From contig JAFTIE010000123.1 of assembly GCA_017457065.1 (NCBI GenBank), positions 1 through 54,458 on the forward strand: a DNA stretch of 54,458 nucleotides, given 5' to 3'. The notes below the pieces were generated by a model. The model was not told the DNA's origin, did not search any database, and saw nothing but the letters and a program-made list of their open reading frames with translations. Positions 15,088 through 23,854 of this stretch are shown here, in pieces. The number at the start of each line of letters is the position of its first letter. The first letter of the stretch is position 1. Made by a program: the position numbers and the translations under genes. This stretch comes from Lentisphaeria bacterium. Its GTDB lineage: Bacteria > Verrucomicrobiota > Lentisphaeria > Victivallales > Victivallaceae.

Positions 15088-16047
15088 ATGAAAAAACAAT
15101 TTTTTGCCCTGAGTATGACCACTCTTCTTATGGTCTGCTGCTGCTGCGGAGCTGCAGAAGGTGTTGTTACCGCTTCATTCCTCAACGCCCGTGTGTTCCC
15201 TGAATTGAAATCCCCTGCCGCAGTGAAACTCCCCAGAGGCAAAAAAGTGGAGATCTTCAAACGCCACGGTGCCTGGCTTGAGATCGCCGCTCCTGACATC
15301 ACTCCCGTTTACGGTTCTGCGGCATATCTCAACGGCAATGTTGCACTCAGAGATATGAATCTGCGTATCAAGCCCCACAGCAAAGCTGCTGTGATCAGCC
15401 GGATCAAAAAAGGTACTGTCCTCAAAGCGGTCTCTGATCCTGACCGTTACGGCTGGGTCCAGATCGCTCCTCTGGCAGATATGCGTCTTTATGTCATGCG
15501 TGACTATGTGAGCTTTGACAGCGCCAAAGTTCCTGTTGCCAAAAAAGCGACTGCTCCCGCCCCTGAAAAGAAGGCTGTTCCCGCTCCTGAAAAGAAGGCT
15601 GTTCCCGCCCCTGAAAAGAAGGCTGTTCCCGCCCCTGAAAAGAAGGCTGTTCCCGCCCCTGAAAAGAAGGCTGTTCCCGTCCCGGAGAAGAAGGCGGCTC
15701 CCGCCCCTGAAAAGAAGGCTGTTCCCGCCCTTGCCCCTGCTGCGTTTGATCTTCTTCCCCAGCGCAAAAGAGAACTTATCAACATCGGCGCCGACATCAC
15801 CCGTAAAAGTGAATACAAACAGACCGGACGCCTGGTCGCAGTCCCCAATCCCAGCGGCGACTGCACGACCTTCGCTCTTGTCAACAACGATACCGGCATG
15901 AATCAGGGATTCATCTTTGCTGAAGCACCCATCGATCTGAAAAAAATGCTTGATAAAAATGTTGCAGTCAAAGGCTTTGCCTATAAGGTCGCCAAGTGGC
16001 GCAATCCTGTCGTTTGCGCCGTTGAGGTCAAAGTTATCGGAGAGTGA
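15088..16047 (+). CDS. Exported SH3b-domain protein with Lys-Ala-Pro octapeptide repeats
   Basis: The 319-residue protein starts at ATG 15088 with AAAAGGAG seven bases upstream. A signal peptide (MKKQFFALSMTTLLMVCCCC) is followed by two bacterial SH3-like segments (LNARVFPELKSPAAVKLPRGK; MNLRIKPHSKAAVISRIKKG). Then comes a linker of about eight KKAVPAPE units (residues about 150-215) and a C-terminal beta-rich domain (VAVKGFAYKVAKWRNPVVC). SH3b domains often bind cell-wall peptides. The linker is like the Ala/Pro/Lys spacers of wall-spanning proteins. Its stop overlaps the leader of the zinc-binding protein gene, so it is probably part of the metal importer operon. Confidence 0.7.
   Translation: MKKQFFALSMTTLLMVCCCCGAAEGVVTASFLNARVFPELKSPAAVKLPRGKKVEIFKRHGAWLEIAAPDITPVYGSAAYLNGNVALRDMNLRIKPHSKAAVISRIKKGTVLKAVSDPDRYGWVQIAPLADMRLYVMRDYVSFDSAKVPVAKKATAPAPEKKAVPAPEKKAVPAPEKKAVPAPEKKAVPAPEKKAVPVPEKKAAPAPEKKAVPALAPAAFDLLPQRKRELINIGADITRKSEYKQTGRLVAVPNPSGDCTTFALVNNDTGMNQGFIFAEAPIDLKKMLDKNVAVKGFAYKVAKWRNPVVCAVEVKVIGE
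15553..15730 (+). repeat. 24-bp in-frame tandem repeat encoding KKAVPAPE
   Basis: Units of the form GCTGTTCCCGCCCCTGAAAA + GAAG recur seven to eight times, several identical at the DNA level. The last units differ (GTCCCGGAG, GCGGCT), as expected for a slippage-prone array. Confidence 0.9.
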
Positions 16048-16052
16048 AAAGA

Positions 16053-16940
16053 ATGAGCGTCCGCTTTCTGCTTTTTTTCGTTCTGAGTGCAGTTTTTGTT
16101 TCAGGTGTTGCCGGAGCTGAAGCGATCCCTGTTTCTACCGGATTGGCTCCAGTGGCACATATTGCTTCGGCTGTGGGAGGAAAGCGGATCAAAGTTACTG
16201 CCATGCTCCCCCCGGGACGTTCCCCCCACGATTACGCTCCCGGGAGCCGCGAACTGCGTCTTGCCATGAGGTCAAAGCTCTTTTTCACCACCAATATGCT
16301 CTACGAACAGCGGATCACCCGTGCCCTGAAAGGGCGTGTTCCGGTAGTCAATGTTTCAGAAAAGATCCACCGTATCCCTCTGAACTCCGGGAAACACGAT
16401 CACCACCACTGCGGACTCGATCACCACAGCTGCGGCGGCGATGCTGAGTCCGGAGATCCTCATGTGTGGCTTTCGCCGGTCAACTGCGCTTTGATGGCAG
16501 AGCGGATCGCTGAAGAACTGGGGCGTATCGCTCCGGCTTACAAAGGTGAATTCAAACAGCGGGCGGCGGAGTTCGGCATGAAAATGCGTAAATGCCACGA
16601 AAATATGCTCAAACGTCTTGCGCCTTACAAGGGCAGGACCTTCTTTGTGTACCATCCGGCTTTCGGCTACTTTGCAAATCTTTACGGTTTGGAGCAGAGA
16701 GCTATCGAACTTGGTGGTCGTGAAGCGACTCCGGCGCGTATGGCATCTGTGATCCGTGAGGCGCGCAAAGCCGGAGTCAAGGTGGTTTTTGTGCAGAAAC
16801 AATTCAACCCTGCCAGCGCAAAAGCTCTGGCAAATGCCATCAAAGGCGAAGTAATGGAGCTTGATCCGCTGGCGCCTGATGCTGAGAAAAACTTCAACGA
16901 CATCTGCGGTGCCTTGCTCAAAGGTTTCGGAAAAAAGTGA
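16053..16940 (+). CDS. Zinc/manganese ABC importer, periplasmic binding protein (ZnuA/TroA family)
   Basis: This cluster A-I binding protein captures a divalent metal in the periplasm. A signal peptide (VRFLLFFVLSAVFVSGVAGA) precedes VSTGLAPVAHIASAVGG. Likely metal ligands are His in GRSPHDYAPGS, His in GDPHVWLSP, His in VYHPAFGYF and an acidic residue near MELDPLAPD. Between the first two lies a His-rich loop (HDHHHCGLDHHSCGG), typical of zinc-specific members. The ATG at 16053 has GGAG 10 bases before it; a GTG at 16044 overlaps the upstream stop but lacks spacing. ATPase and permease genes follow directly. Confidence 0.9.
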   Translation: MSVRFLLFFVLSAVFVSGVAGAEAIPVSTGLAPVAHIASAVGGKRIKVTAMLPPGRSPHDYAPGSRELRLAMRSKLFFTTNMLYEQRITRALKGRVPVVNVSEKIHRIPLNSGKHDHHHCGLDHHSCGGDAESGDPHVWLSPVNCALMAERIAEELGRIAPAYKGEFKQRAAEFGMKMRKCHENMLKRLAPYKGRTFFVYHPAFGYFANLYGLEQRAIELGGREATPARMASVIREARKAGVKVVFVQKQFNPASAKALANAIKGEVMELDPLAPDAEKNFNDICGALLKGFGKK

Positions 16941-16947
16941 TCCTTAC

Positions 16948-17715
16948 ATGGAAAATATTATTGAAATCTCCAATCTCAATTTCGGTTATGAACCGGGCTC
17001 GTTGACGCTGGAAAATGTTTCCTTCAGTGTTCCCCGGGGGTGTTCCGGATGTATCGTGGGCCCCAACGGCGGCGGCAAAAGCACATTGCTCAAACTGCTG
17101 TTGGGCCTTTTGTCCCCCAGCTCCGGCACTCTCACGGTTTTCGGGAGCTCTCCAGCCGCCGCCCGGGAAAAGATCGGATACATGCCCCAGTATCACAAAC
17201 TTGATGCAGCATTCCCCGTGTCGGTGCTGGAGGTGGCGCTTATGGGGAGGATGCGGAAAGGATTCTGGGGACGTTACTCCCCAAAAGATCGTGTCGCCGC
17301 TCTGGAAGCTTTGGACGAAATGGGTATCGCTGATCTGCAGAAGCGTTCCTTTTCCGCCCTTTCCGGCGGACAGCGACAGCGGGTGCTCATCGCCAGAGCT
17401 CTTGCCGGCGAACCGGAACTGCTGCTGCTGGATGAACCCACTGCCAATATCGATCCCGGCGCAGAAGAACAGTTCCACGGGGCTCTTGAGTGCCTGCGCA
17501 AAAGAATGACCGTGCTCACCGTTTCACACGATCTGGGATTTGTCAGCCGGGGCAATGACCTGGTGATCTGTGTCAACCGCTTTGTGTCGCTTCACGAAGC
17601 CGAAGCCTTTACTGCAGACACCGCCAACGCTGTTTACCATCACGATGTGGATATGATCAAACACACCCACCACTGTTTCTGCAACTGTTCCGGAGGAGAT
17701 TGCTGCCATGGTTGA
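16948..17715 (+). CDS. Zinc/manganese ABC importer, ATP-binding protein
   Basis: The 255-residue ATPase has Walker A GPNGGGKST, Q-loop MPQYHK, signature LSGGQRQRVLIARAL, Walker B LLLLDEPTANID and switch His in VSHD. ATG 16948 is 7 bp after the binding-protein gene; the open frame extends further upstream but without family similarity. Unusually, the C-terminal 25 residues are rich in His and Cys (KHTHHCFCNCSGGDCCHG), which could bind metal and sense cytoplasmic zinc; that role is an inference. Its end overlaps the permease gene by 8 bp. Confidence 0.9.
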   Translation: MENIIEISNLNFGYEPGSLTLENVSFSVPRGCSGCIVGPNGGGKSTLLKLLLGLLSPSSGTLTVFGSSPAAAREKIGYMPQYHKLDAAFPVSVLEVALMGRMRKGFWGRYSPKDRVAALEALDEMGIADLQKRSFSALSGGQRQRVLIARALAGEPELLLLDEPTANIDPGAEEQFHGALECLRKRMTVLTVSHDLGFVSRGNDLVICVNRFVSLHEAEAFTADTANAVYHHDVDMIKHTHHCFCNCSGGDCCHG

Positions 17716-18574
17716 TTTTTTCCGTGAACTTTTCCAGCCGGAGATGTCTTTTCTCCATCTTGCACTGGTGCTGGGAGTGCTGGCAAGTCCCGCTCTGGGA
17801 GTCATCGGCACACTCGTTGTGACCCGGCGCATATCCAGTATCGCCGGAGCAGGAGCCCATGCCGCACTGGGCGGAGTCGGTATCGCCCTTTATCTGCAGA
17901 GAGTTCTCCTCTGGAGCTGGTGCACCGCCACTGTGGGCGCTATCGCAGGGGCTGTGGCGGCGGCGCTTCTTGTGGGTGTGGTCAGTCTCACCGCCCGTGA
18001 AAGAGAGGACACAGTCATTGCCGTGGTCTGGGCGCTTGGCATGTCTCTGGGACTGCTCTTTCTTGACAAAACCCCCGGATACGTTGATCTGCAGGGATTT
18101 CTTTTCGGAAACATCCTGCTTGTAACACAGAACGATCTTTGGATGACCCTTGCTCTTGATGCCGTGGTGGTGATCCCGGCTGTGCTTTTCTACAACCCCC
18201 TTCTTGCCACCTGTTTTGACGGCACTTTTGCCGTCCTCAGGGGCGTAAAAACCTCTCTTTTCTACCTTGTGCTTCTGGCATTGACCGCTCTGACGGTGGT
18301 CCTGCTCATCAACGTGGTGGGGATCGTTCTGGTGATCGCCCTTCTGACTCTGCCCGCCGCCGCAGCGGGATGTTTCACCCGTCATCTCTGGAGCATGATG
18401 GTCTGCAGCGGCATATTGAGTGCATTCTTTATCAGTGCCGGACTTCTGTTGAGCACCTGTTTTTCATTGCCGTCCGGACCGGTGATCGTACTGGTGGCGG
18501 CTCTGGTCTATGTCATATCATTGTTTATCGGCTCCCGGCGCAAAAGCGAGCGGGGAGCCGCCGGAGGAAATTGA
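17708..18574 (+). CDS. Zinc/manganese ABC importer, permease
   Basis: This 288-residue ABC-3 family permease has about eight membrane segments. Motifs include LGVLASPALGVIGTLVVTRR, ISSIAGAGAHAALGGVGIAL (the conserved SHAALPG-like region) and INVVGIVLVIALLTLPAAAA near residue 215. It completes the binding protein-ATPase-permease set for divalent metal uptake. Translation is coupled to the ATPase gene through an 8-bp overlap. A TPR lipoprotein gene follows 6 bp later. Confidence 0.9.
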   Translation: MVDFFRELFQPEMSFLHLALVLGVLASPALGVIGTLVVTRRISSIAGAGAHAALGGVGIALYLQRVLLWSWCTATVGAIAGAVAAALLVGVVSLTAREREDTVIAVVWALGMSLGLLFLDKTPGYVDLQGFLFGNILLVTQNDLWMTLALDAVVVIPAVLFYNPLLATCFDGTFAVLRGVKTSLFYLVLLALTALTVVLLINVVGIVLVIALLTLPAAAAGCFTRHLWSMMVCSGILSAFFISAGLLLSTCFSLPSGPVIVLVAALVYVISLFIGSRRKSERGAAGGN

Positions 18575-18580
18575 ATAAAA

Positions 18581-19309
18581 ATGATCGGAATCAGAAATTT
18601 GACTGTTGCGCTGTTTGCCGGAGCGATACTCTTTTGCGGTTGCTCCCGTCAAGAGGAACACCCCATGAACAAAGCTCTCAAAGAAGCTTCAGAGAACCGC
18701 TGGCAGAAGGCAGACAAACCCTCTGCCGAGGCGCTGAAGAAGACTCCGGACAATGTCAATGCCCTGGTACTCCGCGCCGTAGTGTGCGAAAGACTGGGAC
18801 GCTTTGACGAAGCTGTGGAAAATGCCCGGAAAGCTGTCAGTATCGACAGCAACTCTTTTGCCGCTCTTTATACCCTGGGCCGTCTCTACGCCAGCCGCCG
18901 TCCCGCAGAGGCGAAGGATCTTCTGGTCAAAGCCTACAGGCTGCGTCCCGATCACGGCAGTCCTCTCATTATTCTCGCCAATCTTCACACCCCCGGCAGA
19001 AAAGGCTCCTATCTGTCGGCGCTTCTGGGGCTCCCTGAGTACGCCAATTCACCGGAAGTCATCTTTGAAAGTCACATGAACCGGGTCTACAACAGGGACC
19101 GCAGAGGTGTTGATGCCGCCTACATCAAACTTTTTGAAGAGAATCCGGACGATCCTGTCCTGACCAGTGCCATCGGCGGTTACTTTTATTACTACCGCAA
19201 TTACGACATGGCGCGCCGGGCTTTCCGGCGTTATATGATGTTTCCCGGTGAACGGCGCAATGCCCGGCGCACCACTGTCATTCAGTCAAGGCTCCGCACT
19301 TTGAGATAA
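18581..19309 (+). CDS. TPR-repeat lipoprotein
   Basis: The 242-residue protein has a signal sequence ending in the lipobox LFCGC (Cys about residue 21). Residues 35-150 form TPR helices (NALVLRAVVCERLGRFDEAVE, AALYTLGRLYASRRPAEAKD), and the tail is very basic. It is predicted to be membrane anchored and to act in protein contacts; no enzyme motif is seen. It is 6 bp downstream of the metal permease gene and 21 bp before dnaG. A link to metal uptake is suggested by position only. Confidence 0.75.
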   Translation: MIGIRNLTVALFAGAILFCGCSRQEEHPMNKALKEASENRWQKADKPSAEALKKTPDNVNALVLRAVVCERLGRFDEAVENARKAVSIDSNSFAALYTLGRLYASRRPAEAKDLLVKAYRLRPDHGSPLIILANLHTPGRKGSYLSALLGLPEYANSPEVIFESHMNRVYNRDRRGVDAAYIKLFEENPDDPVLTSAIGGYFYYYRNYDMARRAFRRYMMFPGERRNARRTTVIQSRLRTLR

Positions 19310-19330
19310 TAAGTTTTCTTTTGACGATCT

Positions 19331-21136
19331 ATGGCTGGATTCAATCAGGATATTATTGAAGAGATCCGCAGCCGCTGTGAGATCGCCGACATCATCGGCG
19401 CATACGTTCAGCTCAAGCGGCGTGGAAGCAACTCTTTCACAGGGCTCTGCCCCTTTCATCAGGAAAAGACCCCCTCTTTTCATGTTGACGGCAAATGGCA
19501 GCGCTACCACTGTTTCGGATGCGGCAAAGACGGAGATGTGTTCCGTTTCATTATGGAGCACGACAACATCTCCTTCCCTGATGCCGTCCGTCAGCTCGCA
19601 CAGCGCTGCGGCGTCATATTGCCGGAAAGAGGGGAGTATGACTCAGGAGCAGCCAAAGCACACCGGGATGAAAAAGAACGGCTCCTTAAAGTCAATGAAG
19701 AGTTTTCCGCCTTTTTCGTCCGTTTTCTCCGTGAAAATCCCAACAGCCCTGCAGGGATCTACTTGCAGAAACGGGGGATCTCCCGTGATGTAGCTGAGAA
19801 ATTCAGTATCGGTGCCGTGCCTGAGGAACGCTATTGCTGCCTTAACTATGGCAAATATCTGGGCTTTACCGATGAAGATCTGGTGGCGGCAGGCATCTGC
19901 GGCAGATCTGAAGAGTACGGCAGGATCTATGAGCGTTTCACCGGCAGACTCACCTTTGCCATCCAAAATGAGTACGGCAGAGGTGTGGGATTCAGCGCCC
20001 GCAGTCTCGAACCCAAACCCGCCGACGGCAGAAAATATGTGAATACTCCTGAAACCATGGTCTTCAAAAAGGGTATGCTCCTTTACGGACTGCCTCAGGC
20101 AAGAGAAACAGTTTCCAAAGAGCGCAAGATCATTCTCTGCGAAGGACAGATGGACACCATCGCCATGCACCGTGCCGGATTCACCAACGCTGTGGCGCCC
20201 CTGGGCACAGCCTTCACACCGGATCAGGCAAAGCTCATCAAGCGCTACGCCGATGAGGTGAATATCGCCTTTGACTCCGACGGTGCGGGGCAGAAAGCTT
20301 TTCTCCGTGCCCTTGAATACATCCTTCCCCTTTCCATTTCCATGCGTATGATCCGCATCCCGGGGGGGAAGGATCCCGACGAACTTTACACCAACGGCGG
20401 CGCCGAAGCTGTTGCTGACGCTGTAAATTCAAGTGTTCCCTGGCTGGAACAGTTCAAAGATATGCTCCCTTCTCTTTATGACATGAGCACCCCTGTGGGG
20501 AGAGGTCAGGCGGCGGCATTTATGGTCTCCCTTTTTGCTCTGGTGCAGAACCCCATTGAATTGGAGTCCTATATCCGGGAAGGTGCCGCATTGCTGCAAG
20601 TCAGCGAAGAAGCCCTTTACAGCGAATTGAGCCGTCAGCGCAACAAAGAAAAGCGGATGCGTGATATTTCCGGCTCTGCCAAGCCGGTGCCTCAGCCCTC
20701 TGCCCCCTCTCAGCCGGAGTCTCCTGAACACTCTGCGCAACTGACACTTTTTGCTCTGGCTGTCACATCTCAGGAAAATGCCAGGGAGCTCAGTGATCTG
20801 CTTCCTCCTGAGACTCTTGAGGATGGCGGTCTTCTTTCTCAGGCGCTCAATCTCCTTCTTGCCGCTGCCGCGGCGGGGGAAAGTGAGGCTGATACAGCCC
20901 TTGCTCTGAATACTCTTCTGGCGGATAAAAATGACAGTGAACTGGGGAAGATACTTCTTGATCCTCCTGTGTTCAATGATCCCGGAAAGGCCCTTGCCGA
21001 TTCGGTTGCTGAACTGGTGCGTATCACCCGCCGCCGCCGGTATATCGCCATTACGATGGAAATGCGTTCCTGCAATGATCCGGAGCGCCGTTTGGAATTG
21101 ATGAAACAACTTCTGGAGGTTTCAAAGGATAGATGA
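19331..21136 (+). CDS. dnaG: DNA primase
   Basis: DnaG makes RNA primers at the replication fork. The 601-residue protein begins with the CHC2 zinc finger (CPFHQEKTPSFHV, then CFGCGKDGDVF). The catalytic core follows, with FSARSLEPKPADGRKYVNTPE and TOPRIM motif LCEGQMDTIAMHRAGF, then FDSDGAGQKA. The C-terminal helicase-binding domain (from about residue 440) is more variable. The usual neighbours rpsU and rpoD are not adjacent; rpsU is 9 kb away. No strong ribosome-binding site precedes the ATG. It overlaps the next lipoprotein gene by 4 bp. Confidence 0.95.
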   Translation: MAGFNQDIIEEIRSRCEIADIIGAYVQLKRRGSNSFTGLCPFHQEKTPSFHVDGKWQRYHCFGCGKDGDVFRFIMEHDNISFPDAVRQLAQRCGVILPERGEYDSGAAKAHRDEKERLLKVNEEFSAFFVRFLRENPNSPAGIYLQKRGISRDVAEKFSIGAVPEERYCCLNYGKYLGFTDEDLVAAGICGRSEEYGRIYERFTGRLTFAIQNEYGRGVGFSARSLEPKPADGRKYVNTPETMVFKKGMLLYGLPQARETVSKERKIILCEGQMDTIAMHRAGFTNAVAPLGTAFTPDQAKLIKRYADEVNIAFDSDGAGQKAFLRALEYILPLSISMRMIRIPGGKDPDELYTNGGAEAVADAVNSSVPWLEQFKDMLPSLYDMSTPVGRGQAAAFMVSLFALVQNPIELESYIREGAALLQVSEEALYSELSRQRNKEKRMRDISGSAKPVPQPSAPSQPESPEHSAQLTLFALAVTSQENARELSDLLPPETLEDGGLLSQALNLLLAAAAAGESEADTALALNTLLADKNDSELGKILLDPPVFNDPGKALADSVAELVRITRRRRYIAITMEMRSCNDPERRLELMKQLLEVSKDR

Positions 21137-21729
21137 AAAACAAGATTTTTTTGTTGGCTTTGACTGTGCTTTTGTTTGCCGGATGCACCAGACAAGAGGT
21201 GGAGTACACTAAGAAATGGGGATTCGGATTCAAGGATAAAGTAAACTACCCCAAACTCAAAAATTATGACCTGACTCTGGAACTCAGTTCGGGAACAAGA
21301 GCTTTTCCCGCCGGAGCCCCCGGGGAACTGATCTTCATTCTCCGCAACAGAGGCAAAGAGCAGGTGCGTATCCCTGAATGGTACAAGTTCGATCCCAATA
21401 ATTTGAAAGTCCAGTGTCAGATCTGGCTGCCGGGGACAAAAAATCCCGAACCTGATTTGTGGCTGGATATCTCTCCCCCTGTAAAACGTCCCATCTGGCG
21501 TTATCCCATCGTTATTCCTCCGGGGGAAAGTCAATTCATCAGCACCCGTCTGGATTTTCCTGCCAGTCTGGTCATAACCCCCGGAACGGAGCGGCGGTAT
21601 TTTATCAAGGCAAGGCTCAATCTCAAGTCAGTGGATGTATCTGCCCCTGTGACTTATATTACCATCTACCCCGGAAAAAAGATCCGTCCGCCGGAAAATT
21701 TCCATAAAAAAATGAAAGCCGGACAATAA
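21133..21729 (+). CDS. Putative lipoprotein of unknown function
   Basis: This 198-residue product has a classic lipoprotein signal (MKNKIFLLALTVLLFAGC). The mature part looks like one beta-sandwich domain (ELIFILRNRGKEQVRIPEWYK, IPPGESQFISTRLDF), of the type found in intermediate Ig-like domains. I recognise no family. ATGA overlap couples it to dnaG. No terminator is visible before the MacA-like gene 71 bp downstream. Confidence 0.65.
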   Translation: MKNKIFLLALTVLLFAGCTRQEVEYTKKWGFGFKDKVNYPKLKNYDLTLELSSGTRAFPAGAPGELIFILRNRGKEQVRIPEWYKFDPNNLKVQCQIWLPGTKNPEPDLWLDISPPVKRPIWRYPIVIPPGESQFISTRLDFPASLVITPGTERRYFIKARLNLKSVDVSAPVTYITIYPGKKIRPPENFHKKMKAGQ

Positions 21730-21800
21730 ATCCTCTTTTTAAATCGTTTATTCTGTAAAATATTGTTAAGCTGTTTGAATAATAAAGGAGCATGACAGAA

Positions 21801-23159
21801 ATGAAACGCATATTGGGAACAGTCATCACCATCATCGTATTGGGAGCATTGGGCTGGGGAGGTACAGCTCTCTACCGTTATTATAACACACCGCAGGAAA
21901 AGCTCTCATTCCAGACAGAATCTGTTGACAGAGGGGATCTGCGCAGTACCATCAGTGCTTCAGGCACCATTGAACCTGAAGAGCTGATCAACGTGGGTGC
22001 TCAGGTCAACGGAAAAATCATGAAATTCGGTATCGATGCCGACGGGAAAGCCGTGGACTACGGTTCACGGATCACCGCCGGTTCGGTCCTCGCCCAGATC
22101 GATGATGTGCTTTACGAAGCAGAGGTCCGTCAGGCAAAAGCTGCCAAACTTCAGGCAGAGGCCGCCATCAAAAGCGCTCAGGCGAATATCGCCGTTTCAA
22201 AAGCAGATCTTCTGCTGGCAGAGCAGAATTGGAACCGTGCCCGTGAACTTTACCCTAAAAAGGCAATGAGCCGCAGTGATTACGATACCGCCAGAGCGCA
22301 GTATTTCTCAGCCAGAGCCCGTATCGGTGTTACCGAAGCCTCTCTTGCTCAGGCGCGTTCCCAGCTGGCTTCTGCAGAAGCCGCACTTCTCAAGGCTGAA
22401 CGCAACCTCAACTACTGTGTCATCACCTCCCCCGTTGACGGTGTCATCATTGACCGCCGGGTCAGCGTCGGTCAGACGGTGGTTTCCAACATGAGCGCCT
22501 CCAGTATCTTCCTGATTGCCAAAGATCTGAAAAAAATGCAGGTTTGGGCATCAGTCAACGAAGCAGACATCGGCGACATCAAAGTGGGTATGCCTGTGAT
22601 CTTCACCGTTGACACATTCCCCGGACGCCGTTTCCGCGGAACCGTGCTCAAGGTGCGTCTCAATGCCACCATGTCACAGAACGTTGTGACCTACGTCGTT
22701 GAGATCAGCGCCGACAACAAAGACGGCACACTTCTTCCCTACCTGACCGCCAATGTGCGTTTTATCAAAGCGAGCCGGAACAAGGTGCTGACTGTTTCCA
22801 ACGCCGCCTTGCGTTTTCAGCCGGAACCATCCATGGTTGCCCCTGAATTTGCCGGAAAATTTGAAGAATTGCTTCACTCCCGCCGTGGCAATAACCGTCT
22901 CCTCTGGATCCGGACACCTCAGGGGTTGAAGCCTGTAAAGGTCACCACCGGTCTGGTCAGTTCCGGAGAAACTGAGATCGTTTCAGGGGATATCAGAGAG
23001 GGAGACGAAGTTGTCAACGGTACCGTTGTTGAAACTCCCGGAGCCCCCAAGGTCAGAAAGGCTTCAGGGGGCAGTCCCTTCATGCCCAAGATGCCCCAGT
23101 TCAAACGCCGGAACCTCAATCCCGGCAGAACCAAAGCAGGACAGCAGAGTGCACGGTGA
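21801..23159 (+). CDS. macA: MacA-like periplasmic adaptor (membrane fusion) protein
   Basis: This membrane fusion protein links an inner-membrane ABC exporter to an outer-membrane channel. It has one N-terminal membrane anchor (GTVITIIVLGALGWGG), a lipoyl-like half (SASGTIEPEELINVGAQVNG), a long coiled-coil hairpin (about residues 115-205), the second lipoyl half (ITSPVDGVIIDRRVSVGQ) and a beta-barrel (VWASVNEADIGDIKVGM). ATG 21801 has AGGAG 10 bases upstream; an ATG at 21792 is too close to it. The C-terminus is rich in basic residues and proline. No TolC-like gene is in the window. Confidence 0.85.
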   Translation: MKRILGTVITIIVLGALGWGGTALYRYYNTPQEKLSFQTESVDRGDLRSTISASGTIEPEELINVGAQVNGKIMKFGIDADGKAVDYGSRITAGSVLAQIDDVLYEAEVRQAKAAKLQAEAAIKSAQANIAVSKADLLLAEQNWNRARELYPKKAMSRSDYDTARAQYFSARARIGVTEASLAQARSQLASAEAALLKAERNLNYCVITSPVDGVIIDRRVSVGQTVVSNMSASSIFLIAKDLKKMQVWASVNEADIGDIKVGMPVIFTVDTFPGRRFRGTVLKVRLNATMSQNVVTYVVEISADNKDGTLLPYLTANVRFIKASRNKVLTVSNAALRFQPEPSMVAPEFAGKFEELLHSRRGNNRLLWIRTPQGLKPVKVTTGLVSSGETEIVSGDIREGDEVVNGTVVETPGAPKVRKASGGSPFMPKMPQFKRRNLNPGRTKAGQQSAR

Positions 23160-23854
23160 ACGAAGTGAGCAAACTTATTGAACTGAAAGAGATCACCAAA
23201 ACCTATTTCCTTGAAGAACTTTCGGTTCCTGTTCTCAAGGGGATCTCTCTGGAAATAGAACAGGGTGACTATGTGGCATTGATGGGGGCATCCGGTTCAG
23301 GCAAAAGTACGCTGATGAATATTCTCGGCTGTCTTGACCGCCCCACATCAGGTGATTACCTTCTGGAAGGTGAAGAGCTGGGCAGAGCCTCAGGAGACAG
23401 ACGGGCGATGATCCGGAACCATAAGATCGGATTCGTCTTTCAAAGCTTCAATCTGCTCCCCCGGACCAGCGCCATTGAAAATGTGATCATGCCTCTTGCC
23501 TACACAGCAGGGGGACTTTCCTCCTCCGAACGGCGCCGCAGGGGCATGGCAGCTCTGGAACAGGTGGGACTTGCGGAACGTGCCCATCATCACCCCTCCC
23601 AGCTTTCAGGGGGGCAACAGCAGCGTGTCGCCATTGCCCGTGCACTGGTGAACCGTCCCCCGCTGCTCTTTGCCGATGAACCGACAGGCAATCTGGACTC
23701 AAAGACCTCAGTTGAGGTCATGCAGATGTTCGACGCCCTCAATGCCGAAGGAATCACCATCATCCTTGTGACCCACTCTGATGAGATCGCAAATTACGCC
23801 AAACGTGTGATCCGTGTCTCAGACGGATTGGTCGTCAACGGAGGTTTCAAATGA
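23156..23854 (+). CDS. MacB-type ABC transporter ATP-binding subunit
   Basis: The 232-residue ATPase belongs to the LolD/MacB group: Walker A GASGSGKST, Q-loop FVFQSFNLLPR, signature LSGGQQQRVAIARAL, Walker B LLFADEPTGNLDS and switch VTHSDE. It has a GTG start that overlaps the macA stop (GTGA); a second GTG lies at 23165. The ATPase is separate from the permease, unlike fused E. coli MacB. It also overlaps the permease gene by 4 bp. Confidence 0.9.
   Translation: MNEVSKLIELKEITKTYFLEELSVPVLKGISLEIEQGDYVALMGASGSGKSTLMNILGCLDRPTSGDYLLEGEELGRASGDRRAMIRNHKIGFVFQSFNLLPRTSAIENVIMPLAYTAGGLSSSERRRRGMAALEQVGLAERAHHHPSQLSGGQQQRVAIARALVNRPPLLFADEPTGNLDSKTSVEVMQMFDALNAEGITIILVTHSDEIANYAKRVIRVSDGLVVNGGFK

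Noticed and set aside
15553-15730. Regular tandem repeats that might suggest a CRISPR array
   Set aside because: Units are 24 bp, contiguous without spacers and in frame with a protein; no cas genes are near.
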